In this document: positions 34,229 to 43,842 of the stretch, one piece after another | How the letters are laid out: each line of letters begins with the position of its first letter | Numbering within the stretch: position 1 is the first letter of the stretch | NCBI RefSeq assembly: GCF_002355335.1 | Contig: NZ_AP014946.1 | Coordinates: 620,001 to 684,000 of the forward strand | Direction of reading: 5' to 3' | DNA: 64,000 nt | Source of the DNA: Variibacter gotjawalensis | Lineage (GTDB): Bacteria; Pseudomonadota; Alphaproteobacteria; Rhizobiales; Xanthobacteraceae | Made by a program: the position numbers and the translations under genes | Notes under the pieces: model-generated | What the model was told of the DNA's origin: nothing | The model's input: only the letters and a program-made list of their open reading frames with translations | The model's database searches: none

Positions 34229-35239
34229 TCAGAACAGCGGCCCGACCCGGCCGACCGGCACGGGCCCGAACAGGATCCGCCCGTCGCGGAAGGACAGCGG
34301 CACCGCGACCGCCTTCTTCCCGTCGATGTCGCTCCGCGCCAGCATGTTCAGCGCCGTGATCACGGGCCGAGACTCGCTGGACGCAAAGAACAATCCGGCG
34401 ATTTGCTCCAGACCGGCGACGCGCAAATTCACGGTTCCGTCGAGCCGGCCCTGCGGCGTCAGACCGAGATCGCCTTGCCCGACCGCGACCGCATCGCCGA
34501 GCGTGATGCGTGACCGCGTCAACTCGACGCGCCCCGCATTGCCCTGCCATTCGCGCAAGCGCGCCGGCCACGGCTTCGGCCGCAGATCCTTCAGACCGCG
34601 CAAAACGCCGACCAATTCGCCGGTCAATGGCCGGCCAGTCAGTGCCGGCGCGGCCGAAGTGAGAGTGTCGACATTCAACGCCAGGTCGAAAATCGGATCG
34701 GCCGCGTTCTCCTGCCGCTTTGCGTGAAACTGAAAACCCTTGGCCTCCATCAGCGCATCGGGCCGGTTCGGGAGCGCTAACTTCGGCGCGGTGACGACCA
34801 GCGACAATCGCTGTGGCGCCGACGGGCGGCCGCGCGCGCTCGCCTGCAGCATCGTCCATGATGCGACATAGTCGATGCCGGTCGCCGGTTGCTTGACCGT
34901 CATCGGCCCGGTCGCTTCGAGGATCACGAGATCCGGTGTGTAGATCTGCGCCAGCGCCAACAACTTCGGCGCTGCAAGCGTCACCGGCCCCTCGTCATTC
35001 GCGAACGTAATTTTGAGGTCCGTGCACGTAACCTCGATGCGGAATGGATAGCCGGCTGTCTTGCGCTGGCCGCAGTGATACTGACGGCCCAGCACGGCCT
35101 CGCGCGCCATCCATGCGGCCAGCATCGTGTCGGCCCTCTGCGCGGCGTAAAACCACACGGCGGTCCAGCCGGCCGCGAGGACGGCGAGAGCAACGAACGG
35201 TGCATACAACCAGAAACGGCTGCGGCGGCCCTCACTCAT
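34229..35239 (-). CDS. DUF2125-family protein, membrane-anchored
   Basis: 336 residues. A single N-terminal helix (about 12-31) anchors a large periplasmic part. The DUF2125 hallmark GQRKTAGYPFRIEV occurs near 57-70. The rest is beta-rich, with the repetitive look of AsmA-like lipid-transfer proteins. The family is largely restricted to alphaproteobacteria and has no established function that I know. It is divergent from the ChaC-like gene. Confidence 0.88.
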   Translation of the reverse strand: MSEGRRSRFWLYAPFVALAVLAAGWTAVWFYAAQRADTMLAAWMAREAVLGRQYHCGQRKTAGYPFRIEVTCTDLKITFANDEGPVTLAAPKLLALAQIYTPDLVILEATGPMTVKQPATGIDYVASWTMLQASARGRPSAPQRLSLVVTAPKLALPNRPDALMEAKGFQFHAKRQENAADPIFDLALNVDTLTSAAPALTGRPLTGELVGVLRGLKDLRPKPWPARLREWQGNAGRVELTRSRITLGDAVAVGQGDLGLTPQGRLDGTVNLRVAGLEQIAGLFFASSESRPVITALNMLARSDIDGKKAVAVPLSFRDGRILFGPVPVGRVGPLF

Positions 35240-35309
35240 CGAAATGATTCCTGCATGGCTGCCAGCCTTTTACACGCCGCGTCGCGCCATGATAAGCGCC
35301 ACACCCATC

Positions 35310-35849
35310 ATGTCATCCCGAACAGACGATCTTTGGGTTTTCGGCTACGGCTCGCTGATTTGGCGGCCCGGCTTTGATTTTGTCGAGCGCGTCTCGGCAA
35401 AATTGATCGGCGCCCACCGCGCGCTCTGCGTATTCTCGCACGATCATCGCGGCACGCCGGAAAAACCCGGGCTCGTTCTAGGACTTGACCAAGGCGGCGC
35501 GTGCCGCGGCGTCGCCTATCGCGTCGAGGCCAAGCAGCGCGACGCGACGATCGAATACCTCCGCGCGCGCGAGCAGACCACGATGGTCTACCACGAGACG
35601 AATCGCTCGGTCTGGCTCGACGGGCAGAAGGATCGCCGCGTCTCCGCGCTCTGCTACGTCGTCGATCGCGGACACAAGCAGTATGCGGGGCGGCTCTCGA
35701 TCGACCAGCAACTGCATCTCGTACGGCAAGGTCACGGCCGCTCCGGCGCTAACCGTGATTATGTGATCGAGACGGTCCGCGCGCTGGAAGAACTCGGCTG
35801 CCGCGATCGCGATTTGCATTTGCTCGCCGAGAAGTTGAAGGCTGGTTGA
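35310..35849 (+). CDS. ChaC-like gamma-glutamylcyclotransferase
   Basis: 179 residues from ATG 35310 (MSSRTDDLWVFGYGSLIW); ATG 35289 would add seven residues and the frame stays open to 35244. The substrate loop YGSLIW and the segment YLRAREQTTMVY, holding the catalytic glutamate, match the ChaC/Gcg1 group that splits glutathione into 5-oxoproline and Cys-Gly. Length fits the short bacterial form. An inverted-repeat element follows within 20 bp. With gamma-glutamyltransferase at 59292 the window holds two glutathione-degrading enzymes, but they are 24 kb apart. Confidence 0.88.
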   Translation: MSSRTDDLWVFGYGSLIWRPGFDFVERVSAKLIGAHRALCVFSHDHRGTPEKPGLVLGLDQGGACRGVAYRVEAKQRDATIEYLRAREQTTMVYHETNRSVWLDGQKDRRVSALCYVVDRGHKQYAGRLSIDQQLHLVRQGHGRSGANRDYVIETVRALEELGCRDRDLHLLAEKLKAG

Positions 35850-35867
35850 GAAGCACTTTCACCTCTC

Positions 35868-35963
35868 CGTCGTCATGGCCCGCTTCATGCGGGCCATCCA
35901 CGTCTTGGCTGAGCCCGCAAAAGGGTAAGACGTGGATGGCCCGGACAAGCCGGGCCATGACGG
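35868..35963. repeat. Intergenic 96-bp inverted repeat (GTCATGGCCCG family)
   Basis: GTCATGGCCCG at the left pairs with CGGGCCATGAC at the right, and inner arms GGCCATCCACGTCTT / AAGACGTGGATGGCC are a perfect 15-bp match. Nearly the whole element folds on itself. It lies between the convergent ChaC-like and SnoaL-like genes. Only one copy is seen in this window. Confidence 0.8.
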
Positions 35964-35969
35964 CAACAA

Positions 35970-36353
35970 TCAACCTCTCATCAACTGCGCGCCCATCATC
36001 TGGTGCAGCAGATTCATCGCCTTCAGCGGCCGCACCATCACCTTGAAATGCGTGATCTTGTCGTCCGCGTTCCACGTGATGATGTCGACGCCGTTGATCG
36101 TGATGCCATCGATCACGGTCTGAAACTCGAGCACACCCGACGTCGTCCCGACCCACTCGTTGAGATATCGAAACTCGTCGTTGTTCAGGACATGCAGCGC
36201 GGCCGTCAGATATTTGGCCGTGATCGCCTTGCCGTGCTGCGGCGTGTGCACGACCGGCGACTCGAACACGACATCGTCGGCCAGCACGTCGTTTAGCGCC
36301 CCCGTATCCTTAACCTTGACCAGCGCGTGCCATTTCTCGATCAATTTCGCCAT
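35970..36353 (-). CDS. SnoaL-like (NTF2-fold) protein
   Basis: 127 residues: MAKLIEKWHALVKVKDTGAL then LADDVVFESPVVHTPQHGKA, and GVLEFQTVIDGITINGVDIITWNADDKITHFKVMVRP, the alternating helix and strand pattern of the SnoaL-2 / NTF2-like fold. Such small proteins are enzymes (isomerases, cyclases, hydrolases) or ligand binders. The ATG at 36353 has GGGAGGCTC upstream; the longer open frame to 36839 has no match and is discarded. Confidence 0.88.
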   Translation of the reverse strand: MAKLIEKWHALVKVKDTGALNDVLADDVVFESPVVHTPQHGKAITAKYLTAALHVLNNDEFRYLNEWVGTTSGVLEFQTVIDGITINGVDIITWNADDKITHFKVMVRPLKAMNLLHQMMGAQLMRG

Positions 36354-36449
36354 ATTGAGCCTCCCGGTCGTGATAAATGCCGCTTTAGCACGAAAACGGC
36401 GATATGCCCGCAACCCACTGTTAGGACTTGCCGCCTTATCCTGGTGGGC

Positions 36450-36593
36450 ATGACCGACCTTCTCGCAAACCTCTCTGCGCCCCTGAACGTTCTGTACGCG
36501 CTCGCCCCGACGATCGTGATGCTCATCGCGGCGAATCTGCTGGTCGACCGTTCCGGCGGCGCAGACGCTTTGGCCATTCGCGCCGAAGCATAG
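36450..36593 (+). CDS. Possible 47-residue single-pass membrane protein
   Basis: Starts at ATG 36450 with CTGGTGGG upstream and reads MTDLLANLSAPLNVLYALAP, with one hydrophobic run about 15-35 (VLYALAPTIVMLIAANLLV) and a polar tail. There is no family I recognise. The location just ahead of the DCC-family gene and the in-frame hydrophobic stretch make it plausible, but it could be noise. Confidence 0.35.
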   Translation: MTDLLANLSAPLNVLYALAPTIVMLIAANLLVDRSGGADALAIRAEA

Positions 36594-36644
36594 ACCTCCC
36601 CCGGGCAAACCGGTTAGTTTCGGTGCAGGCCCCTCTGCATCCGA

Positions 36645-37037
36645 ATGCGCATCATCCTCTACGACGGCGTCTGTATCCTCTGCTCGCGCAGCTATCGCTT
36701 CGTCACGCAGCGTGATGTCGCGCGGCAGTTCCGCTTCGTCGCGATCCAGGAGCCGGAAGGCCGCGAACTCGCCGCACGCTTCGGCATCGACGCCGATAAT
36801 CCCGACACATTCGCGCTGATCGACGACGGCGTTCTTCACACCCGCTCGGACGCCGCATTGCGCATTCTCGCGTCGCTGCCGCGCTGGCGCTGGGCGCGCA
36901 TTCTGCGCTTGATCCCGCGCGCGTTGCGCGATGCGATCTACGATGTCGTCGCGCGCAATCGCTATCGCTGGTTCGGCAAGAGCGACGTTTGCATGCTGCC
37001 GCCAAATCGTGAAGCTTCACGAGGCCCGAACGCATGA
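36645..37037 (+). CDS. DCC-family thiol-disulfide oxidoreductase (DUF393)
   Basis: 130 residues. The family name motif is visible as YDGVCILCSR (Cys10 and Cys13), followed by the conserved FRFVAIQEPEGRELAARFGI and the C-terminal DVVARNRYRWFGKSD. Members are short thioredoxin-related proteins of uncertain role. The stop overlaps the next gene by four bases (ATGA at 37034-37037), so the two are translationally coupled. Confidence 0.92.
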   Translation: MRIILYDGVCILCSRSYRFVTQRDVARQFRFVAIQEPEGRELAARFGIDADNPDTFALIDDGVLHTRSDAALRILASLPRWRWARILRLIPRALRDAIYDVVARNRYRWFGKSDVCMLPPNREASRGPNA

Positions 37038-38686
37038 GCCGCCGTGTTCTCGTTATCGGCGGCACCGGCGCCTTCGGCGAGCGCCTCGTCGAGGGTTTGC
37101 TCTGGCGCACCGACGCCGCCGTGCTGATCGGCGCACGCGGTGTCGATCGCGCGGAAGGTGTCGCGCGACGTTTGCGCATTCTGTTTCCGGATCGCACGAT
37201 CGAGAGCGTCGCGATCGACACGGCGACGCTCACCGCCGAAACGCTAAGGGCTTTGGACCTGTTCATCGTCGCCGATGCGGCCGGCCCGTTCCAACACGCA
37301 CAGCCGGCGACGGCGCGCGCCGCCATCGCGGCCGGTTGCCACTACATCGATCTCGCCGACGCGCGCGATTTCGTCGCTGCTTTTCCGGCGCTCGACGAAC
37401 AAGCGAAAGCCGCCGGCGTCGTCGCGCTCACCGGCGCAAGCTCGACGCCCGCGCTCAGCCACGCCGCGCTCGACGAGATCACACGCGGCTGGCGCGCGAT
37501 CGACCGCGTCGATGTTGCGATCTCACCCGGCAATCGCGCGCCACGCGGGTTGTCCGTCGTGCAGGCGATCCTCGGCCGCACCGGCAAACCGGCACGCGTC
37601 TTCACGGGCGGACGTTGGCGCGAAGCGCCGGGCTGGGGCTTGCTGATCCGCCGCCGCCTGCCCGGGCTCGGCAAACGTTGGCTCTCGCTTGTCGAAACGC
37701 CGGACCTCGATCTCCTGCCGCAGCGTTACGCGCCGCGGGATCGCGCAATCTTCCGCGCCGGCTTCGAGCTCGCCTTCATGCATCTCGGCCTCTGGCTAGC
37801 AAGCCTGCCGGTGCGCATCGGCCTGCTGCCGACGCTGCTGCCGCTCGCCAAGCCCTTCCATTGGATCGCCGATCGCCTCTTCCGCTACGGCACCGATCGC
37901 GGCGGCATGATCGTCACCGCATCGGGCCGCGACGCCGGAGACAATCGTGTCCAAGCGTGGTGGGCCGTCATCGCGCCGACCGGCGACGGCCCGAACATTC
38001 CGACGCTTCCAGCCCTCGCTGCCGTGCGTGCCTTGCTCGCAGGTCGCGACATCGCGCCCGGCGCCCGCGCCTGCGTCGATGTCCTGAACCTCGCCGACAT
38101 CGCGGACGAATTCCGCCGCTTCCGCATCGTCACGCGGCAACGCGCCCGACCGCAATCGCTCTACGCCCGCGTCCTCCGCGACAGCCTGAATGAAGTCCCC
38201 GCGCCGATCCGCGCCGGCCACACGGTCGACGGCCGCCTCGTCCTCGCCGGCATGGCTTCGATCGAAGGCGCCGCCAACGCTGCTGGGCGCCTGTTCGCCC
38301 GGCTCTTCGGCTTTCCGCCGGCTGGGCAGAACATCCCGGTCCGCGTCGAGATGACCGAGAATGAGGACGCCGAAGTCTGGACCCGCACCTTCGGCACGCG
38401 GCGCTTCAAGAGCCGCCTCTCTGAAGCCGGCCCGGGCCACATGGACGAGCAATTCGGCCTCGTCTCCATCCGCCTCGCCGTCACGGCCGACCGGCAGGGC
38501 GTGACCATGCGGTCCGTTTCGGCCCGCCTAGGCCCCATCCCCCTGCCCGCCTGGCTGACCCCGCGGTCCCGCGCGATCGAAACCGTCGATTCGGCCGGGC
38601 GATTTACCTTCGACGTGCCGATCGCAATGCCTTTGCTCGGCCAGGTCGTCCGCTATCGGGGCTGGTTGAAACCCTCCACCGCTTGA
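37034..38686 (+). CDS. Saccharopine-dehydrogenase-like reductase fused to DUF4166
   Basis: 550 residues. The N-terminal Rossmann domain (about 1-130) has VIGGTGAFGERLVEGLL and DLFIVADAAGPFQH, the saccharopine-dehydrogenase NADP-binding type. The C-terminal part (about 370-550) reads PAGQNIPVRVEMTENEDAEVWTRTFG and ends with the DUF4166 pattern. A middle stretch (about 215-280) holds hydrophobic segments that may touch the membrane. It is coupled to the upstream DCC-family gene. The substrate is unknown; enzymes of this group reduce or oxidise carbonyl groups of lipids or amino acids. Confidence 0.85.
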   Translation: MSRRVLVIGGTGAFGERLVEGLLWRTDAAVLIGARGVDRAEGVARRLRILFPDRTIESVAIDTATLTAETLRALDLFIVADAAGPFQHAQPATARAAIAAGCHYIDLADARDFVAAFPALDEQAKAAGVVALTGASSTPALSHAALDEITRGWRAIDRVDVAISPGNRAPRGLSVVQAILGRTGKPARVFTGGRWREAPGWGLLIRRRLPGLGKRWLSLVETPDLDLLPQRYAPRDRAIFRAGFELAFMHLGLWLASLPVRIGLLPTLLPLAKPFHWIADRLFRYGTDRGGMIVTASGRDAGDNRVQAWWAVIAPTGDGPNIPTLPALAAVRALLAGRDIAPGARACVDVLNLADIADEFRRFRIVTRQRARPQSLYARVLRDSLNEVPAPIRAGHTVDGRLVLAGMASIEGAANAAGRLFARLFGFPPAGQNIPVRVEMTENEDAEVWTRTFGTRRFKSRLSEAGPGHMDEQFGLVSIRLAVTADRQGVTMRSVSARLGPIPLPAWLTPRSRAIETVDSAGRFTFDVPIAMPLLGQVVRYRGWLKPSTA

Positions 38687-38857
38687 ACAGCGCCCAAACC
38701 CGCAAGACATTGTGCCGCAGGCGCAACACTGCCGGATCAATTAACGCCCAGACACAACCTTCACGTAACAGTGCGCTGCATTCTTTAACGCCCAAAGGGT
38801 AAGTATCCCGGCGCGCCAATCTCCCGGACGCGTTCAAAGGTTGGGAATAAGAAAACA

Positions 38858-39385
38858 ATGCATCGGTTCATCCTCGGTGCGGCCGCAGCCGCTGCGGCCT
38901 TCTCGGCACTCATCTCCGTAACGGCAATTTCGACCCCCGCGCAGGCGCGCGAAGTCGTCCACTATCGCGGCGAAGGCGCGCCAGGCACGATCGTCGTCCG
39001 CCTGTCCGAGCGCCGCCTGTACCTCGTCAACAGCGACGGCACGGCGATCCGCTACAAGGTCGGCGTCGGCCGCTTCGGCAAGCAGTGGACCGGCCTCAAA
39101 TACATCAACGGCAAATACGTTCAGCCGGCCTGGTCCCCGCCCGCCGCCGTCAAGCGCGACAAGCCGTCGTTGCCGGACGTGATCGAAGGCGGCTCGCCGC
39201 GCAACCCGATGGGCGTTGCCGCGATGACGCTGAGCGGCGGCGACCAATACGCGATCCACGGCACCAACGTGCCGAACTCGATCGGCGGTTTCGTCTCCTA
39301 CGGCTGCATCCGCATGCACAACGCGGACGTCATGGACCTCTTCCAGCGCGTCGGCGTCGGCACGCCGGTTCTCGCCACGCGCTAA
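38858..39385 (+). CDS. L,D-transpeptidase (YkuD domain), periplasmic
   Basis: 175 residues with an Ala-rich signal peptide (about 1-31, cleavage near AQA-R). The YkuD domain (about 42-175) carries the catalytic motif HGTN (His134) and SYGCIRM with nucleophile Cys150. It forms 3-3 cross-links in peptidoglycan or attaches proteins to it. Rhizobiales rely heavily on L,D-transpeptidases. It is short, with no LysM domain. A rho-independent terminator follows at 39411. Confidence 0.94.
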   Translation: MHRFILGAAAAAAAFSALISVTAISTPAQAREVVHYRGEGAPGTIVVRLSERRLYLVNSDGTAIRYKVGVGRFGKQWTGLKYINGKYVQPAWSPPAAVKRDKPSLPDVIEGGSPRNPMGVAAMTLSGGDQYAIHGTNVPNSIGGFVSYGCIRMHNADVMDLFQRVGVGTPVLATR

Positions 39386-39410
39386 ACACCCCGAAATCAA
39401 CCAGAACTCG

Positions 39411-39439
39411 AAAGCCCGGCCTCACCGCCGGGCTTTTTG
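39411..39439 (+). terminator. Rho-independent terminator after the L,D-transpeptidase
   Basis: AAGCCCGGC - CTCACC - GCCGGGCTT followed by TTT, a perfect 9-bp stem 26 bp past the stop. Confidence 0.88.
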
Positions 39440-39567
39440 CTGTCCGGGTATCCGGGTGACGGCGATGCAATGTCGCACCCCGGCTTCTAGTCCTTGATGC
39501 AACGAAACGGCTCCCCAACTTTTATCGCGTGCGCGCTCCTTTGCGCGCGATGGGAGAGTGAATTTCG

Positions 39568-40521
39568 ATGAACTACATGCGCACGGCCCTCCTGCTCGCA
39601 GGTCTGACGGCGCTGTTCATGGGCGTCGGTTTCTTGATCGGCGGCAAGACCGGCATGCTTCTGGCGCTCGTCGTAGCGGCCGGCATGAACTTCTTCACCT
39701 ACTGGAAAGCCGACAAGATGGTGCTGTCGATGCACGGCGCCCACGAGGTCGACGAGCAGACGGCACCCGATCTCTATCGGATGGTGCGGGATCTCGCGCA
39801 GCGCGCGAACCTGCCGATGCCGAAGGTTTACCTGATGGACGAGCCGCAGCCGAACGCCTTCGCGACCGGCCGCAATCCCGAGAACGCCGCCGTCGCGGCG
39901 ACGACAGGCCTGCTCAACAATCTCACGCGCGAGGAAGTCGCCGGCGTGATGGCGCACGAGCTCGCGCACATCAAGAATCACGACACGCTGATCATGACGA
40001 TCACCGCAACCATCGCGGGTGCGATCTCGATGATCGCGCAGTTCGGCATGTTCGCGGGTCACAACCGCGACAACAACAACGGTGGCGGCATGGGCATCAT
40101 CGGGACCATCGCGATGGTGATTCTCGCGCCGCTCGCCGCGATGCTCGTGCAGATGGCGATCAGCCGCACGCGCGAATATGCCGCGGACCGCATGGGCGCC
40201 GAGATCGCGGGTCAGCCGATGTGGCTTGCCAATGCGCTGAACAAAATCGCCGGCGCCGCGCAGCATATTGAGAACGATTCGGCGGAGCGCAGCCCCGCGA
40301 CCGCGCACATGTTCATCATCAACCCACTCTCGGGTCAGCGCATGGACAACTTGTTCTCGACGCATCCCGCAACCGAGAATCGCATTGCGGCGCTGCAGGA
40401 AATGGCACGCACGATGGGTGGCACGCCCGCGCCGTCATCGCCCGCAGCGTCGTCGCGCGGTCCTTCGCCCGCATGGGGCGGCCGCCGCGACAGCGCACCG
40501 CAACGCGGCCCGTGGGGTTAA
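39568..40521 (+). CDS. htpX: Membrane zinc protease HtpX
   Basis: 317 residues. Two N-terminal helices (about 5-24 and 28-46) precede the protease domain with HELAH (His130, Glu131, His134) and the third ligand in [14 protein letters not shown] near 208. Two further helices lie about 148-165 and 178-198. HtpX degrades damaged inner-membrane proteins under heat or envelope stress. The C-terminal tail is Pro- and Ser-rich and disordered (about 290-317), longer than in E. coli. It ends at a strong terminator and is followed by the rRNA methyltransferase gene. Confidence 0.95.
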   Translation: MNYMRTALLLAGLTALFMGVGFLIGGKTGMLLALVVAAGMNFFTYWKADKMVLSMHGAHEVDEQTAPDLYRMVRDLAQRANLPMPKVYLMDEPQPNAFATGRNPENAAVAATTGLLNNLTREEVAGVMAHELAHIKNHDTLIMTITATIAGAISMIAQFGMFAGHNRDNNNGGGMGIIGTIAMVILAPLAAMLVQMAISRTREYAADRMGAEIAGQPMWLANALNKIAGAAQHIENDSAERSPATAHMFIINPLSGQRMDNLFSTHPATENRIAALQEMARTMGGTPAPSSPAASSRGPSPAWGGRRDSAPQRGPWG

Positions 40522-40565
40522 CGCAAGGGCACGAGCCGCCAACGCAAACGTGATCGAATCATGAC

Positions 40566-40607
40566 GAGCCCGGACTGCATGGCAGCTCCGGGCTCGATTT
40601 ATTTTTG
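40566..40607 (+). terminator. Rho-independent terminator after htpX
   Basis: GAGCCCGGA (40566-40574) pairs with TCCGGGCTC (40587-40595) around a 12-base loop, then GATTTATTTTTG. Confidence 0.82.
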
Positions 40608-40654
40608 CGCCCTGCTGCCGACAAATCGCGCAGCATCGATTAACGTGCGGACGT

Positions 40655-41986
40655 ATGGCGCGTGCGCAAATTCAATCCGAAGCTCCTGGTCTCGCGGCGC
40701 GGCGTATCGCGGCGGATATCGTCGAAGGTGTGCTGCGCGGTAAGCGCTCGCTCGACGATCATTTCGACGGCGCGCAAGCGCATCCCGCATTGGCCGCCAT
40801 GGAAGATCGCGATCGCGCGCTCGTGCGCATGCTTGCCGCCACGGTGCTGCGCCGTCTCGGCTCGCTGCGCTACTTGTTGGAGCGATATCTCGCGCAAGGG
40901 TTGCCGAAGGATGCGCCGCGCGTCGAAACTGCGCTGCTCATCGGCATTGCACAAATTCTCTGGCTCGACGTGCCGGACCACGCCGCCGTCGATCTCTCGG
41001 TGCGCCTTGTGCAGGCGGATCGTCGCGCGCAGCGCTATCCGGGTCTCGTCAACGCGGTGCTGCGCCGCGCGAGCCGCGAAGGCATCGCGGATCTCGAGGC
41101 AGCGCCCGCAACCATCGATGTGCCGTCCTGGTTGAGCGAACGCTGGCGCAAGGCGTATGGCGATGACGCCACCGACGCGATCGCGCTGGCGCAGCGCGCG
41201 CCGCCGCCGCTCGACATCACCGTGAAGCAGAACGCGGACGAGTGGGCGGCACGCTTGCGCGGTCATGTTTTGCCGACCGGCTCGGTCCGCGTCGTCGCGG
41301 AAGGCGCCGTGACGCGCATGCCCGGCTTCGACGAAGGCGCATGGTGGGTGCAGGACGCGGCCGCCGCGCTCCCCGCGCGTCTGCTCGGCGATGTCGCCGG
41401 CCAAAACGTCGCCGATCTCTGCGCGGCACCCGGCGGAAAGTCCGCGCAACTCGCGCAGGCCGGCGCGAAAGTGACGGCCGTCGATCGCTCGTCGCCGCGG
41501 CTTTCACGGCTGAAGCAGAATTTCACCCGCCTCGGGCTCGATTGCGAGATCGTCGTTGCCGACATCACGGCATGGGATGCGCCGCAATTCGACGCCGTGT
41601 TGCTCGACGCGCCGTGCCTCGCGACCGGAACGATCCGCCGCCATCCGGATGTCGCGTGGCTCAAACGCGACAGCGATCTCGAATCGCTCGCTGGTCTGCA
41701 GTCGCGATTGCTCGACGCCGCCGTCGCGATGACGAAGCCGGGCGGCCGCATCGTCTATTCGGTCTGCTCCCTCGAGCCCGACGAAGGCGAGACGCAGATC
41801 GCGTCGCTGCTCGCACGCAACGAGACGGTCGAGCGCGACGCGATCGCGGCGGATGAAGTCGGCGGCCTCGCCGAGATCATCAACGCCGGCGGCGAACTCC
41901 GCTCGTTGCCCTCGCATCTTGCCAATCCCGATCCCCGCCTAGCCGGCATGGACGGCTTCTTCGCCGCCCGGTTGCGGAAGCGCTGA
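40655..41986 (+). CDS. rsmB: RsmB-like rRNA (cytosine-C5) methyltransferase
   Basis: 443 residues. An N-terminal NusB-like domain (about 1-150) binds RNA. The SAM-dependent methyltransferase domain (about 175-443) has motif I DLCAAPGGKSAQL near 254-266, motif IV LLDAPC with Cys321, and motif VI YSVCSLEPDEGE with Cys371. Both cysteines needed by m5C RNA methyltransferases are present. E. coli RsmB makes m5C967 in 16S rRNA; the same target is inferred. The ATG at 40655 follows the terminator of htpX by 48 bp, so it has its own promoter. It is upstream of purH, separated by an inverted repeat. Confidence 0.93.
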   Translation: MARAQIQSEAPGLAARRIAADIVEGVLRGKRSLDDHFDGAQAHPALAAMEDRDRALVRMLAATVLRRLGSLRYLLERYLAQGLPKDAPRVETALLIGIAQILWLDVPDHAAVDLSVRLVQADRRAQRYPGLVNAVLRRASREGIADLEAAPATIDVPSWLSERWRKAYGDDATDAIALAQRAPPPLDITVKQNADEWAARLRGHVLPTGSVRVVAEGAVTRMPGFDEGAWWVQDAAAALPARLLGDVAGQNVADLCAAPGGKSAQLAQAGAKVTAVDRSSPRLSRLKQNFTRLGLDCEIVVADITAWDAPQFDAVLLDAPCLATGTIRRHPDVAWLKRDSDLESLAGLQSRLLDAAVAMTKPGGRIVYSVCSLEPDEGETQIASLLARNETVERDAIAADEVGGLAEIINAGGELRSLPSHLANPDPRLAGMDGFFAARLRKR

Positions 41987-41988
41987 CT

Positions 41989-42095
41989 CGTAGCCCGGAT
42001 GGAGCGGCGGCGAAGCCGCGCGCGAAATCCGGGGCCCTAGGGCAAAACGACCTCCCCGGATTGCGTTCGGCTGCGCCTCACTCCATCCGGGCTAC
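41989..42095. repeat. Intergenic inverted repeat (GTAGCCCGGATG family), copy 2
   Basis: CGTAGCCCGGATGGAG at 41989 pairs with CTCCATCCGGGCTAC at 42081-42095. Compared with copy 1 at 21791 the outer arms are identical over GTAGCCCGGAT and the centre differs. It sits between the co-directional methyltransferase and purH genes. Confidence 0.82.
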
Positions 42096-42191
42096 AATCC
42101 CCGCAACGGAGGAAAAACGGGCCAAAAGGCTTCCCGTGATGGCGTAACGCCATTAAGACGAGCCCCGAAAGCCTCCGGAGACCTGCCGAAA

Positions 42192-43784
42192 ATGACCGAA
42201 AAACCCCGTCACATCGCCCGCGCCCTGATTTCGGTGTCGGACAAGAAGGGGCTCGTCGAGTTCGCCCACGCACTCTCGAAATTTGGCGTGGAACTGGTCT
42301 CGACCGGCGGCACTGCCAAAGCGCTCGCGGACTCCGGCCTGCGCGTTCGCGACGTCTCCGAGCTCACCGGCTTTCCCGAGATGATGGACGGCCGCGTCAA
42401 GACGCTGCATCCGAAAGTGCACGGCGGCCTGCTCGCGATCCGCGATGACGACAAGCACGTCGCCGCCATGCAGGGCCACGGCATCCAGCCGATCGATCTC
42501 CTCGTCGTCAATCTCTACCCATTCGAGGAAACGGTTGCGAAGGGCGCCGACTACGACGACTGTATCGAGAATATCGACATCGGCGGTCCCGCGATGATCC
42601 GCGCTGCCGCCAAGAACCACGCCGATGTCGCCGTCGTCGTCGATGCGTCCGACTATCAGGCCGTTCTCGACGAGATGAAGGCGAACCGCGGCGCAACGAC
42701 CCTCGCGCTGCGCCGCCGCCTTGCCGCCAAAGCTTATGCGCGCACCGGCGCTTACGACGCCGCGATTTCCAACTGGTTCGCGAGCGAGAACAAAACCGAA
42801 GCGCCGGACTATCGCGCTTTCGGCGGCGCGCTCGCGGAGGCGCTGCGCTACGGCGAAAACCCACACCAGCAGGCATCGTTCTATCGCACGCCGGAGAAGC
42901 GCTTCGGCGTCGCCACCGCGCGCCAGGTGCAGGGCAAGCAACTGTCCTACAACAACATCAACGACACGGACGCGGCTTACGAATGCGTCGCCGAGTTCGA
43001 TCCGGCGCGCACCGCGGCCTGCGCGATCATCAAGCACGCCAACCCGTGCGGTGTTGCCGAGGGCGCCAGCCTGATCGAAGCGTATCGCAAGGCTGTCGCT
43101 TGCGACTCGACGTCCGCTTTCGGCGGCATCGTCGCACTCAATCAGCCGCTCGACGCCGAGACCGCGAAGGTCATCACCGAGATCTTCACTGAGGTGATCA
43201 TCGCGCCGGATGCGAGCGAGGAAGCCATCGCGATCGTCGGCGCGAAGAAGGCGTTGCGCTTGCTGCTGACCGGCGGCCTGCCCGACTCACGCGCACTCGG
43301 CCTGACCTTCAAGTCGGTCGCGGGCGGCATGCTCGTTCAAACGCGCGACAACGGCTCGGTCGACGATCTGAAACTGAAGGTCGCGACAAAGCGCGCGCCG
43401 ACCGACCAGGAAATGCAGGATCTTCGTTTCGCCTTCCGCGTCGCCAAGCACGTGAAGTCCAACACCATCGTCTATGCAAAAGACGGCGCGACTGTCGGCA
43501 TCGGCGCCGGCCAGATGAGCCGCGTCGACGCCGCGCGTATCGCGGCCCGCAAGGCCGAGGATGCCGCGAAGGAACTCGGACTACCCGCTCCGCTGACGAA
43601 GGGCTCGGTCGTCGCCTCCGACGCATTCTTCCCGTTTGCGGACGGCCTCCTGGTCGCGATCGAAGCCGGCGCCACCGCCGTCATTCAGCCGGGCGGCTCG
43701 ATGCGCGACGACGAAGTGATCAAGGCCGCAGACGAAGCCGGCATCGCGATGGTGCTCACCGGCATGCGCCACTTCCGGCACTAG
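42192..43784 (+). CDS. purH: Bifunctional AICAR transformylase / IMP cyclohydrolase PurH
   Basis: 530 residues, full length. The cyclohydrolase domain (about 1-200) begins [20 protein letters not shown] and has [13 protein letters not shown] and the [16 protein letters not shown] signature. The formyltransferase domain follows, with [42 protein letters not shown], and [11 protein letters not shown] near the end. It makes the last two steps of de novo purine synthesis. A small perfect hairpin ATGGCG-TAA-CGCCAT lies at 42139-42153 in the leader. It stands alone, not in a pur operon. Confidence 0.97.
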   Translation: MTEKPRHIARALISVSDKKGLVEFAHALSKFGVELVSTGGTAKALADSGLRVRDVSELTGFPEMMDGRVKTLHPKVHGGLLAIRDDDKHVAAMQGHGIQPIDLLVVNLYPFEETVAKGADYDDCIENIDIGGPAMIRAAAKNHADVAVVVDASDYQAVLDEMKANRGATTLALRRRLAAKAYARTGAYDAAISNWFASENKTEAPDYRAFGGALAEALRYGENPHQQASFYRTPEKRFGVATARQVQGKQLSYNNINDTDAAYECVAEFDPARTAACAIIKHANPCGVAEGASLIEAYRKAVACDSTSAFGGIVALNQPLDAETAKVITEIFTEVIIAPDASEEAIAIVGAKKALRLLLTGGLPDSRALGLTFKSVAGGMLVQTRDNGSVDDLKLKVATKRAPTDQEMQDLRFAFRVAKHVKSNTIVYAKDGATVGIGAGQMSRVDAARIAARKAEDAAKELGLPAPLTKGSVVASDAFFPFADGLLVAIEAGATAVIQPGGSMRDDEVIKAADEAGIAMVLTGMRHFRH

Positions 43785-43838
43785 GAGCTTTTCCAGGCGA
43801 AGTGGGAACCGGTTCGCCGAAGGAAATGCGACCAAACC
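43785..43838. repeat. Intergenic repeat (AAGTGGACACCGGTTC family), truncated copy
   Basis: GAGCTTTTCCAGGCGAAGTG onward to GAAATGCGACCAAACC matches the first half of the 29069 element base for base with about a dozen changes, but lacks the terminal palindrome. It occupies the gap between the convergent purH and MFS genes. Confidence 0.72.
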
Positions 43839-43842
43839 AAAA

